In this document: piece after piece, positions 45,475 to 56,984 of the stretch
Layout of the letters: each line of letters begins with the position of its first letter
How positions within the stretch are numbered: position 1 is the first letter of the stretch
Source of the DNA: Pictodentalium vernedei
Lineage: Eukaryota > Mollusca > Scaphopoda > Dentaliida > Dentaliidae
Assembly: GCA_031216915.1 (NCBI GenBank)
Contig: CM062294.1
Coordinates: 31,263,128-31,327,127, forward strand
Length of the DNA stretch: 64,000 bases
Direction: 5' to 3'
Position numbers and translations under genes: made by a program
The notes under the pieces: model-generated
What the model was told of the DNA's origin: nothing
Database searches by the model: none
The model's input: the letters and a program-made list of their open reading frames with translations, nothing else

Positions 45475-46865
45475 TCTATTATTGCCACTTTCGTACATCG
45501 GGGACGTTACAATTACATTATATGGGAAATAAGATAAATAAATGACGTTTGACGTTTTAGAATTAAAAAAAAACAGCGACACTATCGTCTGATTTGTTGA
45601 CAAACAAACCGGGTAACATGACTATCGTCTGATCAGTGTACGGCGGAATTTGGGAAGTTAGATGATGAAATATATCTTCGAAATGCGAACTTTAGGCAAG
45701 GAGTTTATTCATCAAAGATGTCATCACTTACTTTGTGTGTATCGCTTCCTATACTTGATACATTATCTTATGGAAATCTGGGAAAAATATTGTTGATCGG
45801 CTGAGAGATGTGCCGTCATTGTCTATATTTAGACGTGTCGGGCTGTTGTTGACGTGTTGGGCTGTTAATAACGGCCCAACACGTCACATGACTTGTACTT
45901 GTTGAGCATTGCTATGTTTCAACGCCCGACAAAAAATCGTTAATGTGCTAGGAACGCCCGCAAAAGTGGTAATAATATATTACAGTGTCCAGCCTTCCTT
46001 ATGACACAAATACAACTGACAAGATCAATAGATACGGTAAATACACGGACCTGGAATCTCAATGTGTCACTTGCTTCCCAATAATTGAGTTGTTCAGCTT
46101 TTAGCTCAAGCTCGCGGATCACCAGCCAAATTCTATTCGGAGTTCGACGTTGTTATGGCATGTTGATTTATCCACTTTTCGTGGAAATGTGCGCGCAAAT
46201 TACCATCGATGTAATTTGCTGATATTTACATTCAAAGATATACAGGTATTTTTTCGTGCTCCCGTTATAGAATTTCAAACCAATAAGTATTTAATTCGCC
46301 TTGAAAACAACAAGATATGAACAAAATTAATGGAATAATCTGTAGCGAGTTTTCATTTCTAATAGTAATGTCATCAAACTTCGTTCAATTGAAATGTCTC
46401 GATTGAGCAACATTTCTTGCGTTGATTGAAAGAAAATGAATCATTATGGTATTTTTATATTCATTTCTCCGGGATATATCAGTTAGTCGGGCACAAACTG
46501 ACCAACTGAAGTATTCCAATGGAGTGAATCTGAACATAGGCTAGACTGGTTTCATGCCACAACAACGTCGAATTCCTTGCAGGTTTTAACTGTTCGTCTG
46601 AGCTATGTTTGAGCGAATGGAATGTAACAATGATTGCGCTTCTCAAATAATGGCCAGTACAGAGAGCAGCTCACGGGCTTGCCTACATATTCCTTTCAGG
46701 CTTAGCGATTTCAGAAATCAGTTTGTGGGTTACACTATAGCCTCATCCACCTCGCGGTCGTGAATACTGTCGAAATTTTGAACATTTATGTCATTTCTTA
46801 AAAAGTTGAATTACCTCGCACATATTATTGTAGTGCCTGAGAACGTATTTTTGTCCTTAAGAAAA
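45475..46865. other. Unassigned AT-rich stretch with one hairpin
   Basis: Holds the near-perfect hairpin 45,851-45,885 (GACGTGTTGGGC ... GCCCAACACGTC), preceded by a near copy of its left arm (GACGTGTCGGGCTGTTG). The GGGCTGTTAA core resembles words in the 45,299 hairpin. Remaining sequence shows no gene or named repeat. Confidence 0.45.
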
Positions 46866-48800
46866 ACATAGTAAAACTGGACTTAATGATTCTATTGATG
46901 TTCTGAGAAATGTGAGTATAGTAGTCTCAAATGACTCAGTTTTGATAAAAAAAACAAGTTTAGGTTAAAATCATCATTATTGGTGGAGAGGTTTAATATC
47001 AATATCGTCTTTCGACAAGCCTACGTCCGACAAAAGGAGTTAGATTTGTTTGCCTCATACGCATTGAGTACTATGGCTATTTGAAGACGGCCAATTTGTG
47101 TTGTTTGGTAGCTTATGGGGGGTTAATGAACGCTCATTCTTCTCGAGAATCTATTTTCTCATGAAAATGTTTTTGAACCACCTGAAGCAATCCACAGGAA
47201 ATATGAATTTTAAGTTCTTAAGTCTTGTCTATCTTTAATCTGGCAAAACAGGGATAAAGCTTGTTTTTTTAATAACCTTACTACTTACAAAAAAATATCC
47301 TCCGTGATTTCTGTGTCCGATGAAAGAGGTCATACGTTTATCTGTGACATACCCATTAGGTGATTTTGGTGTCCAAAAGATAGCACATTTTATCAAACTG
47401 TATACGTTTAACCCTTTACCCAACGTAACGGCCAAAACCGGCCAGCGCTATTCTCAAAAATCGCCAATTAATTTTCAAAATATTTTCATTTTTTGTCTCA
47501 AAAACATAGGTTATGACCCCTCGTTGGAACGAGCTCGTCGAGCTCGTTCCAACGAGGGGTCATAACCTATGTTTTTGAGACAAAAAATGAAAAAATTTAG
47601 TTATTCAAGATTTTTTTTTGCAAGTGTCGTCTGCTTTTCATGTTAGGTAAAGGGTTAACAACATGTGGAGGATTTACAAGCGCTCACCGGAATATGTTGT
47701 CCATGCAGCTCGTAATATCACAACAAGACCTGCGAATGGCCAATATTTCTTGACCCCAGTGTGTCTGAAGAATTGTTTTTAACTGTATCACTAAAGTTCC
47801 TTTATTGATGTCATGAGAAAGGTGCGTATAGTAGTCTCAAATAACTAATATCAATATCGGCGTCTGAGAGTTCACCGTCCGGCAAAAGGAGTTATGTTCG
47901 TTTGCCACATACCCATTGATTGCTGTGGCTATATTATATCTCAAATTTATCTAAAATCTTGATGTTTTTCAGCTTGTCCGGGGGTGATGAAAGCTTACCA
48001 AAATAATTCTTTACAACAGTCTAATTTGTCTTGAAAATATGTAAGAACCACTTGAAGAAATCCACAAAATATGTGAATTTTTAGTTCTTACGGGCTGTCT
48101 CCTTTAATCTCTCGAAACAGGCTTAAAGCTTGGCTTTCTTGAATACTACTTACAAAAGGGCTGTGTTTATCTGTGGCATACCCATTGGGTGTTGTTGGTG
48201 TCCAAAAACGGCCCACGTTATCAAAATATTGACGTTTAGCAGTCTGTGGAGGGTTAACAAATGATCACCGGAATATTTTATCCATGCAGCTTGTAATGTC
48301 ACACCAAGACCTGTGAATGGCCAATTTCTATTGAAAATCTACAAGATGTGTTTAGAGACATCCAAAGAAAACATGAGAGAGGGTTAACGCTTGTTTTTTC
48401 TTAAATACCCATACTACTTACAAAAATAATCATCGGAGAATTCCACTTCCAATAAATGAAATTATGTTTATCTCACCTGTACCCGTCGAGTGATGTGGGT
48501 GCATATTTTATCAAAATTTCGGAAAGCTCAGCCCAATATCTCTTGCATGTCCACTGTAGTGTCGCAGACAGGTCTAATAGTGATGAGTGTTTAAAAACAA
48601 TCTACAAGACGCGTTTTGAGAAGTGACTATAAACATCAATTTTGACAGGTTTTTGCCAATTTTGGCAAAGAAAAGGCGACATCGAAAATTCTGCTTTGGT
48701 GCATTTTTCGATTATGTGTACAAAATCCTGTGAAAATCGGTATGAAAATGGCTTCAGAATCGTACGGACTAAAAATCTGGAAACAAAAAAAAATGAAAGT
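46866..48800 (+). repeat. Satellite block IV: a dispersed single cassette
   Basis: Begins with a shortened start module (AAACTGGACTTAATGATTCT, AGAAATGTGAGTATAGTAGT) and ends with the end module (GAAAATCGGTATGAAAATGG, GAATCGTACGGACTAAAAAT, A-rich tract). It therefore spans one cassette, about 1.69 kb after removing the MITE at 47,412-47,654. A second start-like phrase (GACCCCAGTGTGTCTGAAGA) at about 47,753 shows a junction inside it. More diverged than blocks I-III. Confidence 0.75.
47412..47654 (+). mobile_element. TTAA-flanked hairpin MITE, subfamily A, copy 6
   Basis: TTAA at 47,408-47,411 and 47,655-47,658. Ends CCCTTTACCCAACGTAACGG and ATGTTAGGTAAAGGG. The centre is a perfect palindrome with 55-bp arms (47,483-47,537 and 47,539-47,593) about one T. 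Nearly identical to copy 5, so both look recent. Confidence 0.92.
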
Positions 48801-48813
48801 GTCAATGACACTG

Positions 48814-50641
48814 TAGCTCAACTTGTCAAGACAAAGACATGCACGTGTAGTATGTGACACAGCAATGACAAACATCTAGGTAATGACCTGATAACAAAGG
48901 TACATATAAAGTATTGTAACGGTCTGTACATAAATATTGACCATTGCCTGTAACAAATGGAAAAGGTAAAGTATTGTAAAGGTGGGTAACAGTCAGATGC
49001 TAAACTAGAAAAGAAATCTTTGAGTCCCAGAGTGGGTCTGACTGAACCCCAAAATATTTGTTCTCATAGCACAGTGATAACAAAGGCATCCCAAAACACA
49101 CTTGTTCCTGTCCCAAGGTGAAAACAAAGGTACCCAAGAAGTTTTGTGAAGATCAATTCATAAATACGAGCTGTATAGAACTTGTGACAAAAAACTGATT
49201 GGACCTAATTTTGGTACAAAATGGCCACTGGTAGCCATCTTGAATTTTGGACAGCACCCAGAAACACTCATTCTCGTCCCAAGGTGATAACAAAGGTACC
49301 CAAGAAATTTTGTGAAGATCGGTTCATAAATACAGCCTCTACCCTGAGCCGTATTGACATGTGTGCTCACATTGTGTAAGTAGCACTGAATAAATCAAAG
49401 TTCATCTAATTTGCATAATTTCTGCATGAAAAAAAAACCCTTATAATATGTGATGTATTCCATGTTACTAAACATTCATACAAAAATAATGAAAAATTTA
49501 TTCAAATCAGAACTTTCATACAGAAGTTCTGTACAAAAGACTGATTGCACTAATTTTGGTACAAAATGGCTGCTGGTGGCCATCTTGAATTTCGGACCAC
49601 ACCCAAAAACACTCGCTCTCATCCCACGGTGATAACAAAGGTACCCAAGAAGTTTCGTAAAGATTGGTTCATAAATATGGCATCTAGTCTGAGCTGTATA
49701 GAAGTTGTGTACAAAAAAACTGATTAGACCTAATTTCGGTACAAAATGGCCACTGGCAGCCATCTTGAATTTTAGACCGTAACCAGAAACACTCGTTCTC
49801 GCCCCAAGGTGATAACAAAGGTACCCAAGACATTTCGTGAAGATGAGTTCATAAATACAGACTCTAGTCTGAGCCATATTGACATGTGTACTTACTGTGT
49901 GTAAGTCGCACTAAAAAAATCAAAGTTCATCTAATTTGCATAATTTCTGCACGAGAAAAAACCCCGTATTATATGTGATGTATCCCATGGTACTAAACAT
50001 TCACACAAAAAATTATTCAAATCAGCACTTTCATATGGAAGTTCTGTGCAAAAATCTGATTGCACCTAATTTTGTACAAAATGGCTGCCATCGGCCATCT
50101 TGAATTTCGGACCGGACCCCAAAACACTCGTTCTCGTCCCACGGAGATACCAAAGGTACCCAAGAAGTTTCGTAAAGATCGGTTCATAAATACGGCCTCT
50201 AGCCCGAGCCGTATTGGCATTTGCCTTTACAGTGCTGAAAGTAACACCAAAAACATCAAAATTAGTCTAATTTGCACAATTTACGCACGAAAAAAAAACC
50301 CGTATGATATGTGATGTATCCCATGGTACTAAACATTCAAACAAAAAATTATTCAAATCAGAGCTTTCATATGGAAGTTCTGTACAAAAAACAGATTTCT
50401 GCATCATCGGTACAAAATGGCGGCTGGCAGCCATCTTGAATTTCGGACCGCACCCAAAAACACTCGTTCTCGTCCCACGGTCATAACAAAGGTACCCAAG
50501 AAGTTTCGTAAAGATCGGTTCATAAATACGGCCTCTAGCCCGAGCCATAGCCAATTGTTGACGTACGGACAGACGGACAGACGGACGACGGACGACGGGC
50601 CATGACAATAGCTCAAATTTGACTTCGTCAAAGTTGAGCTA
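48814..50641. mobile_element. TAGCTCAACTT-ended element with internal ~170-bp repeats
   Basis: TAGCTCAACTTGTCAAGACA (48,814) is mirrored by GTCAAAGTTGAGCTA (50,627-50,641). The right end itself forms a hairpin (AGCTCAAATTTGAC/GTCAAAGTTGAGCT, 50,609-50,641) after GACGGACAGACGGACGAC. Inside, a unit recurs near 49,130, 49,290, 49,640, 49,815, 50,150 and 50,490: AAAGGTACCCAAGAAGTTTC, GATCGGTTCATAAATACGGC, TCTGTACAAAA, ACAAAATGGC..CCATCTTGAA, CACTCGTTCTCGTCCCA. A longer unit repeats TATGTGATGTATCCCATG (49,447, 49,973, 50,309). Short frames on both strands (for example KVPKKFRKDRFI) are repeat-encoded, with no transposase. Class unknown. Confidence 0.65.
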
Positions 50642-50774
50642 AAAATTAAAAAAAAGCTAAAAATAATAATCCGAAGAAAAACAAATGTATTTTCCAGCCA
50701 AGACTGGCCAGGAGACAACTACAACTACCACAGTCCAGAATATCAGATAGGATTCTGCGTGAGTACAAATATAA

Positions 50775-51541
50775 AAGTGCGATAACCCCTACGCGTCTTT
50801 ATTAATTTTGGGGCAACCATTAAAAAACATCCTTGTATAACTAAAAATTCATTTTTTTGGCTTCCAAAACATAGGTTATGACTCCTCATTGGAACGCGCT
50901 CGTTCCAATGAGGGGGTCATAACCTAGGTTTTGGAAGCAAGAAAAATGAAAATATAAAAAAATTGAATACGGATTTCCGTGTACAGCTCTGATCGCTTCA
51001 TTTTCAGCTGATTTCTCCGCTTCCGACAACTATTCCCTTGCGATCAAGATTTCATTCACACCTTTCATTGGTTCAATGTTAATTTAATTGGATTACAGCA
51101 AGACTCCGGTATTTACAAGGGGAGATAACTTTCCCAAGAGTCAATATCTATGACGATAAAAGTTGAGGATGAAACCAAATAATAGCATCTAAGATTCAAC
51201 ATTCTAATATATCTTTCTGGAGACGTGAGATTATATACGCTCTGTAGATAAGAAGATAATCTCCACCAGATTCCTGGAGCTCCCATGCGCTGTAGAGACT
51301 AACATTAATTACATCCTTTTGATGTGCGGAGTTTTTTTTATTTCCGAGTGTGCGTTGGTTCATATCATGACGCTATTGAATCGTATTGTCAAAACTGCGA
51401 TCATACTAATGTAAAGGCCACATTGCTGCGAAACTTGGTGCTATAATAACTTTATTACACCGGCAAAATTGTCACCTTTGAGTTATGTGTAATAAAGTTT
51501 GAAAGCTTTTTTATATATAAGTGCGATAACCCCTACGCGTC
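50775..51541. repeat. Segment between two 23-bp perfect direct repeats
   Basis: AAGTGCGATAACCCCTACGC followed by GTC occurs at 50,775-50,797 and 51,519-51,541. Between them lie a palindrome (50,848-50,950) and an inverted pair ACTTTATTACAC/GTGTAATAAAGT near 51,448-51,498. A 23-bp repeat is long for a target duplication, so it may be an internal repeat or the remnant of a larger duplication. Confidence 0.55.
50848..50950. mobile_element. 103-bp palindrome related to the subfamily A MITE core
   Basis: Arms contain CCAAAACATAGGTTATGACT and CATTGGAACG about the centre, matching the MITE core (ATAGGTTATGACCCC..TTGGAACG), but the CCCTTTACC ends and TTAA flanks are absent. It is either a MITE stripped of its ends or a separate family that shares the core. 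Confidence 0.7.
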
Positions 51542-52402
51542 AATTGTCATGTTGGTTATCAAAGACAATTTTGCCTACAACAAACAACCCCGGGATTCCT
51601 GTCCACCAACTCAACCCGGCTGGGGTGGGTTGGTGGAGGGGTAGGGTGGAGTTCAAAGGTGTTCTCCCATGGAAAGAATTACATTTGTGCACCAAATAGA
51701 GTCGTAATGTTTATAATACAGTAGGTGCCAGCCGCCAGTAGTTAAACCAAGAACTACAATTCACACGTCGATAGATCTATAGGGTTGCGGAAAGGTAAGC
51801 GAAAAAAGTTATGAAGACTGAAGGTCGAAGGCTGGTGTGAAGTTACCAAGGGCTTATACCTCAGCCGATATGTAATTAACCAGGTAACAACTTCATTATT
51901 TTTTAAACAAAATCAAATAATTCAATCGAAAATGTTCTCCGATCTGTTAAGTTTTTGATAGTCTTATTGTTGCTCATGCTTTTCCCAAATTCAAAAGTTT
52001 TCTCTTCTCCTAGTTCAGATGTCCGAACGTCTGGCTTCCCATTTCACCGGAAAGTTAAAAATGTTGTCGCACTTGCTGCAACGTTTGTTGCGTTTTCAGG
52101 ATGTGGAACAAACGCATCATTTATCATTTTTATACTTTTCACAATGTCTGGAAACGGTTGCGTCAGTGGGTATCGAGTTCAGATAACAAAATGTAACTTG
52201 AACAAATTTATTCCACACAGAAGATCAAGACTTCCTCATGACGGTCGACCACAAATATTGAACTTATAATCATTTTAAACAAAATGGTGAAACATAGCGA
52301 GTAAATTGAAGTATTATGTCCAAGAGAATAAAAAAAAAATAAACCCTTCGTCAAGTAAGAAGGAATGGGCGGAACCAAAACCGTCTTATACCGGACGAAT
52401 GA
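51542..52402. other. Unassigned stretch
   Basis: No repeat recognised. A 104-codon frame (51,955-52,269) has a hydrophobic N-terminus, but it would start at TTG and shows no domain, so I do not call it. It could include a host exon that cannot be seen without transcript data. Confidence 0.35.
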
Positions 52403-53405
52403 GTACAGTAGGGTAGAATCGGAGATACGAGCCCACCATTTTTTTTTTGCCCAGATCATACCTCACCGAAACTTAGTTTTTTCGTGCAAATCGCGTTCGT
52501 CACGATCAAATTGTATGGATTTGTTCGATGCGACACGTCCACCTTCACATCGTCACGGTAGACGAGGTGTCATGGGTTCGACGTTGGATTTCTCTAGCGG
52601 TTAACCTTGGGCTGGCTAAAAATTTCGACGGAATAATTCTAAAAATTCCCTCTCTTAAAAATTCACTTTTTGGTGGGCTCGTAAATCTGACAACGACTGT
52701 TCTCGGGAAAACACTTTTTTGCAGAGGTAACTCGGACTTCATGACAAAGACGTTCTATCCGATAGAGCCGAAAAAAACTCATAATAATAACCGTTTTTGG
52801 TGTGCTAGAACCGGTCTGCGATGATGTAGGGACATTTTTTTTTAGCATGGTTAGAACAGTGTACTCCAAACCCAAAAACTCGAAGAGCTTGAAATAAATA
52901 TGAATGATTGACATCATCCAATCACTTCACTTTCCTGACGTAAACTAACCAGTGAAATTGTTTGATTCCCATAACCTGTACTCAACCGTACAGAATGTTC
53001 TCCCCTTATTACAAAGAAGTCATATCCGATTCTTATCATCGGATTATTCAAGATTACGAAAAATAATATTTTCAACCCTAATTGTGGGGTGGGATCACGA
53101 CCAAAGTCGAAAAACATCTCCCTTTTTACAAGGCCAGGCATGTGAGGTACCAACTTGAAGGACTCGTTGAGTAGATTAAGAAAATGACATTTTCCATTTT
53201 ACTTGGGGGTGGTTGTCACACCCATTAGAAAATTAAAGGTTCCACAAGGTAGTCGTGTGACCTATCAAATTAAAGGTATCGACGAGTAGATTACTGAAAT
53301 GATATGTTTAACCCTCGTCGTGCGCTGGGGTCACGACCAGGACCGAAAAACTTCTTCCTTTTTTATAAAACCAACAGCAGTTCGATAGAGGGTGAATTTC
53401 TGTGA
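52403..53405 (+). repeat. Left inverted-repeat arm
   Basis: Modules in order: outer block 52,403-52,745 (GATACGAGCCCACCA, AAATCGCGTTCGTCACGATC, GGCTGGCTAAAAATTTCGAC, TCTGACAACGACTGTTCTCG); AATAATAACCGTTTTTGGTG; AACCGGTCTGCGATGATGTA; a 45-bp LINE-derived piece (52,870-52,915); CCTGTACTCAACCGTACAGA; and one ~230-bp tandem unit (GTGGGGTGGGATCACGACC ... AACCCTCGTCGTGCGC). Part of it is repeated directly at 53,540-53,930. Confidence 0.75.
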
Positions 53406-56104
53406 AGTGTGTTTTTTTCTGTGTTTTATAAAATTCGAGCTGGAAAAATACGCGATCGAACGCGGTTTCTCACGGTAAACGACAGCGGTTCGATCAAGGT
53501 GAATTTTAAAAATTGCTTCTAGAAAAAAAACGCGATCGAACGCTGATTGTCACTTCGAGATGGAGAGATCGCTCGTGGAGTCTAAACGCGTGAGGTGGGC
53601 TCAGTTCGCGATTATGTAGGAAGAAGGGTTTTTTTTACTAACCAATCAAATTGCTTGATTCCCATAACCTGTACTCAACCATACAGAGTTATCTCCCCTT
53701 ATTACAAAGAAGTTCCATCCGATAGAGCCGAAAAAACGTCATAATAATAACCGTTTTTGGTGTGCTAGAACCGGTCTGCGATGATGTAGAGAAGGTTTTT
53801 TTAGCATGGTTAGAACAGTGTACTCCAAAACCAATAGCTCGAAGAGCTTGAAATAAGTATGAATGATCGACATCACCCAATCACAAATTAAAGGTATCGA
53901 CGAGGAGATTGCGAAAATCATATTTTTTTCTTCTTCATCTAACGGTGTGGTTGAGACCATCTTGAAATCTAAAGTATCAAGAAAGGTAGTTATGCGACAT
54001 ACGAAATTGACAAAAAACAACAATTTGAATCTGATGCATCATTCATTTTGATGTCTGTATTCAAACACGAGAGCATGTTTTCAATATATGATTTTTATGT
54101 AAATTAGAGATACATTCACTCACCTGTTTGACAAGTCACGCTGTGAGGTGTTTCGTTCAATAATAACTCTGTTTACTGTACTATAGATTTGCCAATAAAA
54201 TTATACGTTGATCTTCTAACCCGGCATGTTCCTACATTTTGAGAATGACATATTTCACTATTTCCGAAAGCTTTTTATCAATCCACGCAACTTCCTGGCT
54301 TGGAAGATTTCGACCTGTCTTATTCAAACCCGCAGAAAACCCAAACTCGTGAATTTGTAGTCACGATATTGAAGTCATCCAACAGCAATCAAGACATTAA
54401 GCTTTTACGTTGGTATACCACTTGTCCACCAAAACAATTCTCTTTTAACTCTAAAACGGGTGAAATATATTTCGGGAACGACTCCCTTTTTTTTCTTAAT
54501 CGGACACGGTTGTTGATGGAAAGTTGACTGGAGGGTCGTTCAAAACAATAGATCAAATATATCGAACGAAAAGACCCATTTTCTAACTACGATTGTCGCC
54601 GTATTCTAAACGCCACAACACTAATCATATAATACGGTATTGGAGCTTCAGGACCTCTTGAATATTATAAATTTACGATTTGTATTGCAAATTGCCTTCA
54701 ACACAAATCGTAAATTTCTTCCCGCGTCACCATACTTGTACTATACCGCATCGAATTTGACCTCGTCATCATCCCATTGCTAGATAAACCTGAACTCGTC
54801 ATCCGAATGGTGTTGCGAAGTGAGACCATAGGGGTTAATTAAGCTCGCGAGCTCGGGTAAGAGCTCGAGCTCTTGGGGTTTTATTTGGGGACTCAGTGGA
54901 ATCAGGTGTATTCACTGTGTCTAATATCGTCTGGTAAGGAAACACAAAATGCCAGAGGGCTGGTGGGACCTCACAGAACAGCCAGTAATCACATCGTTTA
55001 TAGTCCGATGTTACGATCTCTGATCGATAGATTTTCCCTAACATTCCGTAACAATGGTAGATAATAGAAATTAGTATAGAAAATCGTGTGAATTGTTCTC
55101 TGAAAATTGCATTCGCTTGCGCGGTATCTTCTGATTTTTTACATATTGCGTTCAGTTTAAAAAAAAACAACCTTGTCAAATGGTCAGGTTCAAGGGAAGT
55201 AACTCTGCAACAACTCATCCGTCCAAACAAAATAAAATTCGATTCGCCACACGAAGATGTGCTTGAAAAAAAACCCAGTTTTTTTTTTATCTTCTTTGCT
55301 TCTTATTCGCGATTTCACTGGGGGGTACAATTTTTCGTGAACTTTTCGTGATAATGAGAATTTAAAATCTTGTAAATTTTTGCCATTGGTATTGAGACAC
55401 ATCAAACCTTGAATCTTTTGAATGTTGCGCGTCTTGATAATTCATCCTAAGTCTCGAACTCTTAAAGTTCATTATCACGGTATTTTTCTCACAAAAAAAA
55501 CCCCAACACTTTCTTACTAATTTGTCGAGTTTTTTTTTATTGATACTAAGGCAAAAAAAAAAAAACAATTGTATAAACGATTAGTATAATTTTTGTATTT
55601 TTGTTTCTTTTTTTTTTAAAAAAAAAGAGATTGAAATGTAATTGATAACACAGCAAGCTTATTCTCAAAAAAATTGAAAAAAAAATCGTTTTTTTTTCTC
55701 GTCTGAGACCAGTATACTTTAATATCTGAAGCGATTCAAATTTTTTTTACGAGAAAATTGAGGACAAGTTTTATTGATGGAGTGTTGTTGTTGTTGTTGT
55801 TATTGTTGTTGTTGTAACTGATAGGTTAGGTAGAGGCTTATTATGAGTACACTAGGATGTCATGGTAGAGCTCTATGGTACTATTAAAATAAATAAAGTT
55901 CTGGGAAGTGCGTGTTTAATCAGACAATTATAGTAATAACTGGAACTAGGTTCACCTACAATCACTGGAAAATAGCTGGAATGGATGGATACGCAGTCTG
56001 GCGAACCAATGACTATGGGAGTTTTCAGCGTTGTGTTCTGTCACCACTGTTTTTTCCCCATAGACAATCCCGGAGGCACTCTGACGTAATTGCAACACCA
56101 GTTT
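53406..56104. other. Interior of the inverted-repeat structure, largely unassigned
   Basis: 53,540-53,930 repeats arm modules (TCGCTCGTGGAGTCTAAACG, TAACCAATCAAATTGCTTGA, AACCGGTCTGCGATGATGTA). 54,664-54,716 is a hairpin (AAATTTACGATTTGTATT ... ACACAAATCGTAAATTT). 55,490-55,760 is A/T homopolymer-rich, with (GTT)n at 55,784-55,815. Frames at 54,300-54,527 and 54,835-55,230 have no recognised domain. Confidence 0.45.
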
Positions 56105-56400
56105 CAAGTCAAGGTCACCCCGCACGAACACCCCGATAAAGTCAAAATGATCGATGGGTCAATATATGACATTTTACCCCGATCGGCCCAGCCGTTTTCG
56201 AAATGAAAGGTCAAGGTAATCAATTTCAAGGTCAAGGTCATCCCGCATTGGCACGACACCCACCTCATGTTACTCGCAGGGGCGAATTACCCCCGTGTAC
56301 AAAAATTGAGATCGATCGGTCGAGAAACGGAGGAGTTCACCCGGAACAAAGAAAGATAGATAGAGAGATAGATAGACAGATACAGATATTCGCATTTATA
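56105..56400. repeat. Dispersed-repeat segment with TCAAGGTCA words and a GATA tract
   Basis: TCAAGGTCA occurs at 56,109-56,117 and, overlapping, at 56,226-56,234 and 56,232-56,240. A near copy (TCAAGGTAA) lies at 56,211. GATCGGCCCAGCCGTTTTCG (about 56,180) is the kind of phrase found in old dispersed repeats. A (GATA)-like tract covers about 56,346-56,385. No coding signal. Confidence 0.5.
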
Positions 56401-56704
56401 TATTAGATGATAAACAAAACCCGTGTTGAATTGTAATGTTAGGTGTTAGAGTCGATTTTCCTGGAAAATAAACGTCACGAAACACAACGTCATTTTCTGG
56501 GAACTGGTTTAAAATATGGCGCTGCCTTTGCAAATCAAAAAAAAAATCAATACTGTTTTAACACCGAGTGTTTTATCGACAGCTACGGCAGTGTCGTAGA
56601 GAGGCTACAAGCTTGCCTTACTGAACGTTCCACATTGAAAAAAATTGGATATATCTCCATTAACCAATACAGAGCTCACAATATCTGTGTATAATAATTT
56701 TGAT

Positions 56705-56919
56705 CAGGAGATAAAATTATCTCCAAAACCAAAAGCTCGAAGAGCTTGAAGTAAGTATGAACGATCGACACGTCCAAAGGCCTTCATCTGATCAAGGCAG
56801 AGAAAGGCTACATATAAATGTTTTTGATTAACATAATCAATTATATTACGCATGAGATGGAGGTTATCAGCAATTGTTCTCTCGGGAACAGAACAGGTCT
56901 GATCCGGGTGAACAATATA
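56705..56919 (-). pseudogene. LINE reverse transcriptase fragment (Tx1/L1-like)
   Basis: One frame reads YIVHPDQTCSVPERTIADN, then LHLMRNIIDYVNQ, AFLCLDQMKAFGRV and DRSYLLQALRAFGFGDNFIS before a stop. This corresponds to the segment of non-LTR reverse transcriptases that spans the HPDQTCSVPGR stretch and motif A (usually SLDQEKAFDRV). The first Asp of motif A is kept, but the second Asp of the usual AFDRV is Gly. Upstream codons are broken by stops (..SS**EIQ), and the YADD region, endonuclease and ORF1 are all absent, so it is a short dead fragment. Clade assignment to L1/Tx1-type elements is from recollection of the motif. Confidence 0.85.
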
Positions 56920-56984
56920 CTGTATTTCTCATCAGCTCGAGATAGAGAAAGGTCGTTACCATAAGCCTAACCCATTCCAGTGAC

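Noticed and set aside
51955-52269. 104-codon frame with a hydrophobic, signal-peptide-like start
   Set aside because: The frame would begin at TTG. The first ATG removes most of the hydrophobic stretch, and no conserved domain is visible.
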